A program made the position numbers and the translations under genes. From positions 1-28,746 of IMG/VR virus record IMGVR_UViG_3300022853_000068: 28,746 nt of DNA. One strand, 5' to 3'. The notes under the pieces were generated by a model. That model did no database searches. It saw only the letters and a list, made by a program, of their open reading frames with translations, and was not told the origin of the DNA. The DNA is from a virus. Positions 6,393-12,684 of the stretch are shown here, piece after piece (the first letter of the stretch is position 1; every line of letters starts with the position of its first letter).

Positions 6393-6744
6393 GCATCCGA
6401 CAATTGATTCTAGATACCTATGGTTTGAAACATTCGATTGATTGAGATTGATTGAGAGTTAACTCTGGATTGCAGCGACCGTAACAAATTCTACGGCGAC
6501 TGTAGCCCAGTACGTACCAAGCAGCGATTGTACATCAGTCTGCACCGACTGTAGTTGGCGTACTGTATGAGTAAATAACACCAGGCATAGCACGTAGTGC
6601 TCCCTGCGCTGGGTTGATCAATCAATAATAGTGACTGTCGCAGTCATAACTGATAGCTGGAATGTTATCACGTCGTCGTTGACAAAGAGTATGCACTAAG
6701 GTGTCCAAGCCTAGTGAGTACCGCTCTTGTACCAGAGTAGAAAT

Positions 6745-6824
6745 TTGTACACACAGTGGGAACAATCACACCCTGACAGGTGTGGGCGCTGGTTCAATTC
6801 CAGCCTACCTATTCAGTTGGGTAG
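6745..6824 (+). ncRNA. tRNA-like element 1, possibly permuted
   Basis: The T-arm is perfect: GCTGG-TTCAATT-CCAGC at 6788-6804. An anticodon-arm-like hairpin lies just upstream: CACAC/GTGTG, 6767-6784, with an 8-base loop CCTGACAG. A weak D-arm-like TTGT...ACAA with GGG in its loop lies at 6745-6765. The next 7 bases after the T-arm, CTACCTA, have their 7-bp partner TGGGTAG only 6 bases downstream (6818-6824) instead of upstream. That order is the signature of a circularly permuted tRNA. It could also be chance pairing beside a decayed gene. Confidence 0.35.
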
Positions 6825-6864
6825 CCTAGTTACACACAACACAACGAGAAGTTACTATCAACCT

Positions 6865-6938
6865 CAGGGTTCAATACCCTGCCGGATGACGTTCGGGTCA
6901 CGGTGACAGGTAGTGTCGTACACTGGCTCTCAACCAGG
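6865..6938 (+). ncRNA. tRNA-like element 2
   Basis: A perfect T-arm, CAGGG-TTCAATA-CCCTG, lies at 6865-6881. It is followed by CCGGATG, which can pair with CGTTCGG right after it (up to 5 pairs allowing a hairpin turn). About 40 bases on, CTGG-CTCTCAA-CCAG (6923-6937) looks like an anticodon arm with loop CTCTCAA: T33, anticodon CTC, A37. The order T-arm, acceptor-like strand, then anticodon arm is again rearranged. A normal variable loop and D-arm are not clear. Confidence 0.3.
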
Positions 6939-7178
6939 TGAGGCTAATGTTTCTTCCCTCCCTTGCTTATCTACAATGTGCATGTGGCACGGGTAAGCTG
7001 GCTATAAATTGTGGCGGGTTGTTTGCAGCGGAGATAGTGAGTACGTACCGTAGCACTAGGATTCAGAACACCATTGGAACTAGTAACCGAGCGTGTGAAT
7101 AGCGTAAGGTCGGGCGCGATACCTATGATTAGTGGTAAGTACAAGGTGTGGTACAGCGTGAGCAAAGTTTGTGCATGT

Positions 7179-7219
7179 CATGTTGGTAAGCCGTGTTGGT
7201 TCGAGTCCAACCCCTATCG
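7179..7219 (+). ncRNA. tRNA-like element 3 (D-arm and T-arm only)
   Basis: CATG-TTGGTAAGC-CGTG (7179-7195) is a good D-arm with the GGTA typical of D-loops. It is followed immediately by a perfect T-arm, GTTGG-TTCGAGT-CCAAC (7195-7211), sharing one G. No anticodon arm lies between them. GGTGTGG at 7145-7151 could pair at 6 of 7 positions with CCCTATC (7212-7218), giving an overall length of about 74 bases. It is either a decayed tRNA or a deliberate tRNA mimic. Confidence 0.3.
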
Positions 7220-7271
7220 TTATGGGACAGGCCGGTGAGAATCAGCTTCCACCGTGAACAAATAAAGAACT

Positions 7272-7343
7272 GTTACTTGGATGTGACTGCCCTGCAAAGC
7301 GGTCGTGGTTCGAACCCACAGTAATTGACAGAGTATAAGTAAC
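7272..7343 (+). ncRNA. tRNA-Cys-like element 4
   Basis: ACTGC/GCGGT (7286-7303) encloses CCTGCAAA, which contains CTGCAAA, the standard loop of tRNA-Cys (anticodon GCA), plus one extra base. A T-arm, GTGG-TTCGAAC-CCAC (7305-7319), follows after one base. GTTACTT (7272-7278) can pair with AAGTAAC (7337-7343) over 7 bp, or with the nearer AGTAAT (7320-7325). A D-arm is missing or shrunken. As a Cys tRNA it would be abnormal in having a large anticodon loop and no D-arm. Confidence 0.35.
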
Positions 7344-7434
7344 GCAATATTAACCCGCCTTAGATTGGTACTGCACACGTAGTACGGGGCACATGAATTA
7401 TCAATTAACTTGACGATCAATACAGGAGAAACCT

Positions 7435-7809
7435 ATGAGTCTATATCGTCTAGCCGTATCAAGCGGCTTATTAATACGGGAGAAGCGCAAGCTCCTCCGC
7501 TGGTGGATTTGGAGCTTCAATCGGAGTGAAGAAGACTACCTGAACAAGTTGAAGAACCGGTTGACTGCGCTTCGACAGGAGCAATCGCTGTTGACAGCAG
7601 CTATACCGGAAGAGGAGGAACGGATCAAGAAGATCAAGGAGTACCTCCTCGAACGTGGCGATGGAATTGGTCCCGCTCGACGGGACAAGTGGAGCCACCG
7701 CATCGAACCTGTGCGGCTGAAGAAGGATACTAAACTGCAAGGTAAGAAGAAAAAGGATAAGGATCCTCCGACACCACCCAAACCTTTGTTTAACATTACC
7801 CCTACCTAG
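7435..7809 (+). CDS. Coiled-coil protein with Lys-rich tail, unknown function
   Basis: A 124-residue protein with a strong start (AGGAGAAACCT, ATG). Residues 1-30 are basic and aromatic (KRKLLRWWIWSFNRS), perhaps membrane-associating. Residues 33-75 have a heptad-like pattern (YLNKLKNRLTALRQEQSLL, EEEERIKKIKEYLLERG) suggesting a coiled coil. The tail is Lys-rich then Pro-rich (GKKKKDKDPPTPPKP). It follows the gene-free region and may sit at the start of its own transcript. No family was recognised. Confidence 0.65.
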   Translation: MSLYRLAVSSGLLIREKRKLLRWWIWSFNRSEEDYLNKLKNRLTALRQEQSLLTAAIPEEEERIKKIKEYLLERGDGIGPARRDKWSHRIEPVRLKKDTKLQGKKKKDKDPPTPPKPLFNITPT

Positions 7810-7827
7810 TAGGAAGGAGGATCAATC

Positions 7828-7863
7828 ATGATAATATTACATGACGACGAAGACCCGATTTAA
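7828..7863 (+). CDS. Possible 11-residue leader peptide
   Basis: AAGGAGG lies 7 bases before an ATG that opens MIILHDDEDPI and stops at TAA. The next ATG (7865) starts one base after this stop (TAATATG). The best ribosome-binding site in the area therefore serves the 11-codon frame, and the following gene would be translated by re-initiation. Alternatively the ribosome uses ATG 7841, 20 bases from the site, which is poor spacing. Confidence 0.35.
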   Translation: MIILHDDEDPI

Positions 7864-7864
7864 T

Positions 7865-8032
7865 ATGGACGAGTACACCATCACTGAATTCGCAGGCTTA
7901 GTAATAGGCTTGTGTATATACATCATCGTTCGAGTGTGTATGAGTGGGCAACGGGCAGGAAAGGAGAGTTCAGTGTCCTCCTTACCCGAGTCTGAGACGA
8001 CACCTGATGACACACACGAGTCGCGTAGGTAG
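7865..8032 (+). CDS. Small membrane protein
   Basis: From ATG 7865 the product is 55 residues: MDEYTITEF, one membrane span (AGLVIGLCIYIIVRVCM), then a polar tail rich in Ser, Glu and Asp. A start at 7841 would add 8 residues (MTTKTRFN). One base separates this start from the stop of the 11-codon frame, suggesting coupling. Hairpins GTAGC/GCTAC and ACCCTA/TAGGGT follow its stop. Function is unknown. Confidence 0.55.
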   Translation: MDEYTITEFAGLVIGLCIYIIVRVCMSGQRAGKESSVSSLPESETTPDDTHESRR

Positions 8033-8074
8033 CTTCCTCGTGCTACACCCTACCGTAACTAGGGTACTTACCGC

Positions 8075-8119
8075 CACGTGCAAGATGGGACAGTATGTTG
8101 GTTCGAATCCAACCACGTG
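8075..8119 (+). ncRNA. tRNA-like minihelix (acceptor plus T-arm)
   Basis: CACGTG (8075-8080) pairs with CACGTG (8114-8119), and the T-arm GTTGG-TTCGAAT-CCAAC (8097-8113) abuts the 3' strand exactly as in a tRNA. Only 16 bases stand where the D and anticodon arms should be. An acceptor stem stacked on a T-arm is the known minimal substrate for RNase P and for several tRNA-reading enzymes. The element may therefore be a processing site upstream of the gene at 8191. Confidence 0.4.
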
Positions 8120-8190
8120 AGGCGCAGCCGGGATGCCGGTGGAACGATGATGAAAAAGAATTGTCTAATCACCACAACAAGGAGATGCTT

Positions 8191-8337
8191 ATGTTTGGAT
8201 TGGAGCCTGCACAACAGGCACATATCATCCAAGCTGCTTTGATCTCGTTGGTAATATTAGTTGGCATAGCTCCAGAGTGGATACGCCGACAGTACACCAT
8301 ACGAGGTTTATTCAAGCGAATACGTTGCCACCTATGA
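8191..8337 (+). CDS. Small membrane protein
   Basis: A 48-residue protein starting at ATG 8191, 6 bases after AAGGAG. It has a polar start (MFGLEPAQQAH), one membrane span (IIQAALISLVILVGIAP) and a strongly basic tail (WIRRQYTIRGLFKRIRCHL), placing the C terminus in the cytoplasm. It sits between the tRNA-like minihelix and the long-stem RNA. Size and layout are holin-like, but there is only one span and no other support. Confidence 0.6.
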   Translation: MFGLEPAQQAHIIQAALISLVILVGIAPEWIRRQYTIRGLFKRIRCHL

Positions 8338-8381
8338 CAATGTAGTAACGCTTGGCCTACGGCCTAGGTACTATGTAGTGC

Positions 8382-8485
8382 GACAGTGCATTGTACTCAG
8401 GGCCAACCTATGATGATGTCATAGGGCGCTTCCTTCTTTGAGGGGAGTAGGCAGTATGGGTTGGTTCTGAGTACAGTGCATTGTC
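8382..8485 (+). ncRNA. Long-stem RNA with two internal hairpins
   Basis: Bases 8382-8408 pair with 8459-8485 to form a 27-bp stem: 19 pairs in the outer part (two G-U), two G-U pairs, then CCAACC/GGTTGG. Inside lie TATGA-TGATG-TCATA (8409-8423) and CTTCC...GGGAG (8429-8447), making a three-way junction. It lies wholly between genes, ending 27 bases before the start at 8512. It could be a stable small RNA or an RNase III cleavage site like those between T7 genes. Confidence 0.6.
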
Positions 8486-8511
8486 ATTGTAACCACCAGC
8501 CGGAGAGTAGC

Positions 8512-8697
8512 ATGGTAGTAAGTGATCTAATCACTGAGCTTGAGAAGCTCCCTCAAGACGCATGGCTGGATGCTATGTTTGAAGGCGGCAGCGCTGATGC
8601 GTATGCTGTTGTTGGAGTAGACTCGATCACCCTCAATGATGGTCGAGTCATTGCTATCCTGGACATTACGTCAAGTAATGGACTGGCCCTAGCATGA
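8512..8697 (+). CDS. Small soluble protein, unknown function
   Basis: A 61-residue acidic protein starting at ATG 8512 after GGAG at 6 bases. The pattern MVVSDLITELEKLPQDAWLDAMFEG...VVGVDSITLNDGRVIAILDI has a predicted helix followed by beta strands. It resembles small phage proteins that begin with a helix reading LIxxLxxLPxDA. I recall no function. Its stop overlaps the start of the next gene (ATGA at 8694-8697). Confidence 0.65.
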   Translation: MVVSDLITELEKLPQDAWLDAMFEGGSADAYAVVGVDSITLNDGRVIAILDITSSNGLALA

Positions 8698-8807
8698 ACA
8701 CAACTAAGACAGATATTAAAGCCCTCGTTAATTCAGGGTACGATGTGGCTACTACTGTAGCCTTGCAATGGAGCTTCCTTATGCTGCTCGTAGCAGCTGG
8801 GATGTAA
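8694..8807 (+). CDS. Small membrane peptide
   Basis: A 37-residue protein coupled to the previous gene by an ATGA overlap. It has a polar start (MNTTKTDIKALVNSGYDV) and a hydrophobic end (TTVALQWSFLMLLVAAGM), so it is probably anchored by its C terminus. A hairpin resembling a terminator follows its stop. Function is unknown. Confidence 0.55.
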   Translation: MNTTKTDIKALVNSGYDVATTVALQWSFLMLLVAAGM

Positions 8808-8817
8808 CGCTCTAGGT

Positions 8818-8856
8818 GGGGTGCTCTCGCACGGGCACCCTTACTTTCCATTTTTC
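8818..8856 (+). terminator. Possible rho-independent terminator
   Basis: GGGTGC (8819-8824) pairs with GCACCC (8835-8840), and the next bases, TTACTTTCCATTTTTC, are T-rich. An inner GTGC-TCTC-GCAC hairpin competes. It stands after the gene ending at 8807 and before the strong ribosome-binding site of the gene at 8871. The T-run starts imperfectly, so termination may be partial. Confidence 0.45.
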
Positions 8857-8870
8857 TGGAGGAAATTTTT

Positions 8871-9644
8871 ATGGAGAAAACCATCGTAGTAGGTGACATC
8901 CACGGGCACATCCCGACAGTAGAGGCTGCACTAGCTAGCCCCTGCAACGTCGTGTTCGTAGGTGATTACCTAGATTCCTTTAGTCAAGGGCCTGAGAATC
9001 AGGTAGCCTGTCTAAGGATGGTGCTGGACGCTGTTGAAGCGGAACCCGACAGAGTGGTAGCCCTAAGGGGTAACCATGAGATGTCCTATATGGTGCTTGA
9101 GATGCGCTGTAGTGGGTACAATCAGCATACAGCAACACTAGTGACTCACCTCCAGCAACGGATGTGGGATACACTTAAGGCTTTTCATTGGGTAGGTGAG
9201 TACCTTATCACACACGCAGGTGTGGATCAGGAGCTACTTGATAGTGAGCAGATCACAGTTGAGGAGTACTTGGAGGGAGGTAACTTCCTACAGATCGGTA
9301 CGTCACGGGGTGGGTACGCCTACGCAGGTGGCTTGTACTGGAATGACTTCACAGCTGAGATGATCCCCGTACCTGGCCTTAAGCAGGTAGTTGGTCACTC
9401 TAATAGCAACCGCAACGAGCGGGATGTTGAGGGCGTACGTGTCAAGCGTATGAACGGAGGAGAGACCTGGTGTGTGGATAACCTTAACCGCACATGGGAG
9501 GTACTAATGATTGATGTAGATGGGGTGGCTAAGCCAGTACCACTACTTGATAAGTGTCGTAACTGTAGAGAGGCAGGTAACTATATTGATCTGCTGTCAC
9601 GAGAGGGACGATGCGAGACTTGTTACATACAACGGGAGATGTAA
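8871..9644 (+). CDS. PPP-type metallophosphoesterase with C-terminal Cys4 motif
   Basis: A 257-residue serine/threonine phosphatase-like metalloenzyme of the phage lambda phosphatase type. The metal-binding motifs are in order: GDIHGH (8-13), GDYLD (31-35), GNHE (67-70), THAG near 120 and GHSNS near 180. The C terminus adds CRNC...CETC, a likely zinc ribbon of about 25 residues that simple lambda-type enzymes lack. It would hydrolyse phosphoesters in the cytoplasm; the substrate is unknown. The start has GGAGG 8 bases upstream. The tiny gene at 9644 overlaps its stop. Confidence 0.9.
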   Translation: MEKTIVVGDIHGHIPTVEAALASPCNVVFVGDYLDSFSQGPENQVACLRMVLDAVEAEPDRVVALRGNHEMSYMVLEMRCSGYNQHTATLVTHLQQRMWDTLKAFHWVGEYLITHAGVDQELLDSEQITVEEYLEGGNFLQIGTSRGGYAYAGGLYWNDFTAEMIPVPGLKQVVGHSNSNRNERDVEGVRVKRMNGGETWCVDNLNRTWEVLMIDVDGVAKPVPLLDKCRNCREAGNYIDLLSREGRCETCYIQREM

Positions 9645-9736
9645 TGGAAGAATTTATTAATGCGGTATTCAGTTACCAATATTATTGGGAAGCCTTAGCT
9701 GCTCTAGCTCTATGGCTTTACCTACTAAAAGACTAA
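9644..9736 (+). CDS. 30-residue membrane peptide
   Basis: It starts by TAATG overlap with the phosphatase stop; GGGAG lies 5 bases upstream. The sequence is MEEFINAVFSYQYYWEALAA followed by LALWLYLLKD, one amphipathic to hydrophobic helix. It is too short for most gene finders, but the spacing and clean start suggest a real gene. Function is unknown. Confidence 0.5.
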   Translation: MEEFINAVFSYQYYWEALAALALWLYLLKD

Positions 9737-9751
9737 CCGGGGAGAGGGTTC
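9732..9751 (+). repeat. 20-base direct repeat, copy A (translation start region)
   Basis: ACTAACCGGGGAGAGGGTTC occurs here and, identically, at 10686-10705 inside the primase-helicase gene. Here it supplies the ribosome-binding site (GGGGAGAGG) of the phosphoesterase starting at 9753. A 20-base exact repeat is not expected by chance in a sequence of this length. Confidence 0.8.
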
Positions 9752-9752
9752 A

Positions 9753-10268
9753 ATGAGTAACGTCTACGTTACCTCTGACTGGCACCTAGGCCACAACGGA
9801 ATCAGTAATAGGTTCCGCACTAGGTTCGATAGTGACCACCACCATGACCATCACATCGTAGAGATGGCTCGATCTTACCTAACCAAGAGGGACACACTCA
9901 TCTGTGTAGGTGACATGTCCTTCACTGTTGAAGGGATGGAGATGATTGATTCACTACCAGGTACTAAGATCCTGGTACGTGGTAACCATGACATCCTCCA
10001 GGAGGACCAGTATCACGCTGTGTTCGACGCAGTTCAAGGGGCCTGGTCATACAAGGGCTTCTGGATTACGCACATGCCTGTGCATCCTATGGAGCTGTAC
10101 GGTAGGCCTAACATACACGGTCACTGCCACCGTGGTGGCCCATACGAACACCAGCAGGGTGAGCATTGGGATATGTACTACAATGCTATCCTTGAGTACA
10201 ACGACTATAAGCTGGTGAATCTTATGACTGTGAAAGAGATGATGGCAGCACGCCGGGAACTTTACTAA
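9753..10268 (+). CDS. Calcineurin-like metallophosphoesterase
   Basis: A 171-residue protein of the small phage and bacterial metallophosphoesterase type. Motifs are TSDWHLGH (8-15), GDMS near 53, GNHD near 76, THMPVHP near 110 and the final GHCH metal-binding pair near 128. The length fits the single-domain family. A His/Asp-rich stretch (DSDHHHDHH, about 27-35) follows the first motif. It is a second, different phosphoesterase next to the PPP-type one at 8871. Substrate is unknown; phage homologues are sometimes proposed to act on nucleotides or RNA ends. Confidence 0.9.
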   Translation: MSNVYVTSDWHLGHNGISNRFRTRFDSDHHHDHHIVEMARSYLTKRDTLICVGDMSFTVEGMEMIDSLPGTKILVRGNHDILQEDQYHAVFDAVQGAWSYKGFWITHMPVHPMELYGRPNIHGHCHRGGPYEHQQGEHWDMYYNAILEYNDYKLVNLMTVKEMMAARRELY

Positions 10269-10312
10269 GTTCTTGGTGTCTAATTTATTGTTTGTGAAAG
10301 GAAGGAAGAGAA

Positions 10313-10540
10313 ATGATTAATGATTACGATACTAACTATTCGATTAAACTACCATACTTTGTAATTGCTGATAAAGATACAGGGTACATCGGGAATGTAG
10401 AGTATGATACCCGGGACGGTGCTGTCAAAGCAGCGGTAGGTTTCAGTAAGAACTCTGATAAAAACTACGAAGTTCTTATGCTTTCAGCTAAGGTATCAGC
10501 TCCGATCTATCCGCCGCGGGTTGTAGTTACTAAGTACTAA
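10313..10540 (+). CDS. Small protein, unknown function
   Basis: A 75-residue soluble protein with a strong start (AAGGAAGGAAG before ATG). It reads KLPYFVIADKDTGYIGNVEYDTRDGAVKAAVGF... and is probably alpha/beta. Its stop overlaps the primase start (TAATG), so the two are translationally coupled. That suggests a replication-linked role, but no family is recognised. Confidence 0.7.
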   Translation: MINDYDTNYSIKLPYFVIADKDTGYIGNVEYDTRDGAVKAAVGFSKNSDKNYEVLMLSAKVSAPIYPPRVVVTKY

Positions 10541-12222
10541 TGGCTACTATCATAGGTGATGAAGCTTGTCCTCAGTGCCGGGAGAGGGGCGGGGATAAGA
10601 CAGGGAATCACCTGATACTATTCGATGACGGCAACAAGTATTGCAACCGTTGTCACTACTTCGTTACCGCAGATGGTAGCGAGACACTAACCGGGGAGAG
10701 GGTTCCAGAACCAATGACAGGCAAATTAACATTCAAAGAAGTGCAAGAGTTGCCGACGTTTGGTATCCCTCACAAAAAGATTACAGCTGCTACGTGTGAA
10801 CACTTCGGTGTAAGGACAGAGTTCAATGGGCAAGGCGAGCCAAGCGGGACATGGTACCCTCACTACACGGAAGGGAAACTTGATGGGTACAAGGGTAAAG
10901 ATTCCGATAAGAATTTTGCAGCAGTCGGATCTATTGGAGGTGGTGAACTTTTCGGCCAATCAGTTGCCAAAGGAAGCGGATCGTTTGCAGTTATCACGGA
11001 AGGTGAGGACGATGCTATGGCTGTATGGCAGGTGCTGGTGCAGCAGTCCGACCTTGACGGGTGGTCCCCTGATGTTTTCAGCGTGTACCACGGTGCTGCT
11101 GGAGCAGTCACAGATGTATCATCGAACCTCGAAGCACTTGATAGCTATGCTCGTATCATCCTCTGCCTCGATGATGACGCTGCCGGACACGCCGCTCTCG
11201 ATAAGCTCTGTCCGTTACTTGCTGGAAAGGTTTACATTGCCAAGCTACCATCTGGGTGTAAGGATGCCAACGACGCCCTCCTAAAGGGGCAAGAGAGTGA
11301 TCTCAAGTGGGGCATACTTAAGCACGCTAAGAAGTACCAGCCTGATGGCATCATCAATGGTACTGACACATGGGAGAGATACAAACATAGCTCAGCTATC
11401 GAGTGTGTCCCTTATCCTTATCACGAATTAAATGAGAAGACTTATGGATTCAGACCCGGTTCAATCGTTACGGTTACAGCTGGAACAGGCTTGGGCAAAA
11501 CCCAACTCTTACGAGAGTTCAAGTATCACATTTGGAAAACAACTGACTGGGGAATCGCTGACATCGCGCTTGAAGAGGATGTTGGAGACACTGTGTCGGG
11601 GCTCATGTCTGTACACATGGGACGACGACTGCATCTTCCAGACGTGGTTATCCCGGAGGAGCACGAACGTAAGATTCATGCGGAACTCTTCGATAGCGGA
11701 AGATGGAGTTTTTATGACCACTTCGGAGGAATGGACGACTCATCTTTACTCAACAAAATACGATACTTTGGTGTTACCGGACACCGCGCAATTTTCCTCG
11801 ACCACCTCTCTATTGTCGTATCTGAGTACGCAGCTGAAGGCGGGGAACGTGAAAGGATTGATACCGTAATGACAAAGCTAGCAAAGCTAGCAAAGGAGTT
11901 AGAAATTGTTATTTTCTTGGTTGTTCACCTTCGGAAAGAAGGATCGGGACGAAGCTTTGAGCAAGGCGCAATCCCAAGTCTCGATGATCTCAGAGGATCT
12001 GGATCACTTAAACAATTATCTTGGGATGTTCTCGCCCTCTCAAGAAACCAACAACATCATGACCCGGTGTGCAGAAACACGTCACGCCTTACGGTGCTTA
12101 AGTGTCGCTTTACAGGACGCACAGGAACCGCGGGGTATGTTAGGTTTGATGAAGAGACCGGACGAATGGTAGAGTGTGAGTGTCCACCAGGGTACGACGA
12201 AATAGAAGGGAGGAACTTCTGA
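10540..12222 (+). CDS. T7 gp4-like DNA primase-helicase
   Basis: A 560-residue bifunctional enzyme that unwinds DNA at the fork and makes RNA primers. In order: a zinc-binding domain with C10-x2-C13 and C35-x2-C38; a TOPRIM core with EGEDD near 152 and DDD near 210; and a DnaB/RecA-type helicase with Walker A GTGLGKT near 316, Walker B FLDHLS near 420 and an SGSLKQ...R segment near 490. The length matches T7 gp4 (566). An internal ribosome-binding site and Met59 may give a short helicase-only form as in T7. It is coupled to 10313 upstream and 12222 downstream. Confidence 0.95.
   Translation: MATIIGDEACPQCRERGGDKTGNHLILFDDGNKYCNRCHYFVTADGSETLTGERVPEPMTGKLTFKEVQELPTFGIPHKKITAATCEHFGVRTEFNGQGEPSGTWYPHYTEGKLDGYKGKDSDKNFAAVGSIGGGELFGQSVAKGSGSFAVITEGEDDAMAVWQVLVQQSDLDGWSPDVFSVYHGAAGAVTDVSSNLEALDSYARIILCLDDDAAGHAALDKLCPLLAGKVYIAKLPSGCKDANDALLKGQESDLKWGILKHAKKYQPDGIINGTDTWERYKHSSAIECVPYPYHELNEKTYGFRPGSIVTVTAGTGLGKTQLLREFKYHIWKTTDWGIADIALEEDVGDTVSGLMSVHMGRRLHLPDVVIPEEHERKIHAELFDSGRWSFYDHFGGMDDSSLLNKIRYFGVTGHRAIFLDHLSIVVSEYAAEGGERERIDTVMTKLAKLAKELEIVIFLVVHLRKEGSGRSFEQGAIPSLDDLRGSGSLKQLSWDVLALSRNQQHHDPVCRNTSRLTVLKCRFTGRTGTAGYVRFDEETGRMVECECPPGYDEIEGRNF
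10686..10716 (+). promoter_or_regulatory. Possible internal start for a short helicase form
   Basis: Copy B of the 20-base repeat (10686-10705) puts GGGGAGAGG 12 bases upstream of in-frame ATG 10714 (Met59), just after the zinc-binding domain. T7 gene 4 makes gp4B from an internal Met64 at the same place. The same string works as a ribosome-binding site at 9753. The spacing here is rather long. Confidence 0.5.
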
Positions 12223-12452
12223 TGAGTAACATACTATACCTAGTGGTGGGTAAAATTCCTTACGAGGGTACCGATCTTGAGATGGTTACTACCAATGAGA
12301 GGGAGGCGATCTCTTACATGAACAGCTACAGTTGGGGTGATGATGAGTGTGAGATAATCAGATACATCAAGGGAGATGACGATACTAAATACCAATGGGA
12401 TCGGAGCTACTCGAAGAGTGTCATGGCTGATGACAGAGGTAATGAGAAATGA
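12222..12452 (+). CDS. Small acidic protein, unknown function
   Basis: A 76-residue protein starting at ATG 12222, which overlaps the primase stop (TGATG) with GGGAGG 8 bases upstream. It reads MSNILYLVVGKIPYEGTDLEMVTTNEREAISYM..., probably a small alpha/beta fold with a late acidic and basic tail. Its stop overlaps the next start. It resembles small phage proteins that describe a value and its update frequency (AISYMN), but no function is known. Confidence 0.65.
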   Translation: MSNILYLVVGKIPYEGTDLEMVTTNEREAISYMNSYSWGDDECEIIRYIKGDDDTKYQWDRSYSKSVMADDRGNEK

Positions 12453-12679
12453 TCTATGAATGGAAATGTAAAGAGTGCGGCAAGGTGGTGGATATACGAC
12501 GACCCGTGTCCGACATGGACTTTGGCCCAGTCGTGGAGGATGGCGTTGAGGAGTGCGAGCATGGCTACGACACATACGTACGCATTATATCAAGGACCTC
12601 GACACCCTTTGAACATCTACGAGATGCTGGTATGCTCGACCGAACACACTGGCACAAATCAAACGACAACTGGAAGTAA
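12449..12679 (+). CDS. Zinc-ribbon protein, FmdB-like N terminus
   Basis: A 76-residue protein beginning MIYEWKCKECGKVVDIRRP, like the FmdB family zinc ribbon (YEYxCxxCG). A further Cys (EECEHGY) and His residues could complete a metal site, although the second CxxC pair of FmdB is not intact. It starts by ATGA overlap with the previous gene. It may be a small regulator or DNA-binding accessory, but function is unknown. Confidence 0.65.
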   Translation: MIYEWKCKECGKVVDIRRPVSDMDFGPVVEDGVEECEHGYDTYVRIISRTSTPFEHLRDAGMLDRTHWHKSNDNWK

Positions 12680-12684
12680 ACAAC

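Larger units (their letters stand above)
6393..7434 (+). other. Gene-free 1-kb region with tRNA-like fragments
   Basis: No frame here has a ribosome-binding site and sensible composition. The region holds a palindrome AGAGTTAACTCT (6455-6466), a tandem GATTGATTGA and CCGTA/TACGG. A nested stem (CCAG, AGCAC-gta-GTGCT, CTGG) lies at 6581-6612 and TGACTG-tcg-CAGTCA at 6632-6646. Four perfect or near-perfect tRNA T-arms (GTTCRAN loops of 7 bases) begin at 6788, 6865, 7195 and 7305. No canonical cloverleaf could be folded around any of them. It may be a cluster of decayed, rearranged or unconventional tRNAs. Confidence 0.55.

Noticed and set aside
6745-7343. Standard functional tRNA genes
   Set aside because: T-arms are convincing, but no element gives a full cloverleaf with normal order, 7-base anticodon loop and D-arm, so they are reported only as tRNA-like.
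10826-11869. Long open frames inside the primase-helicase in other frames
   Set aside because: They lie within a gene with all family motifs and have no initiation signals.
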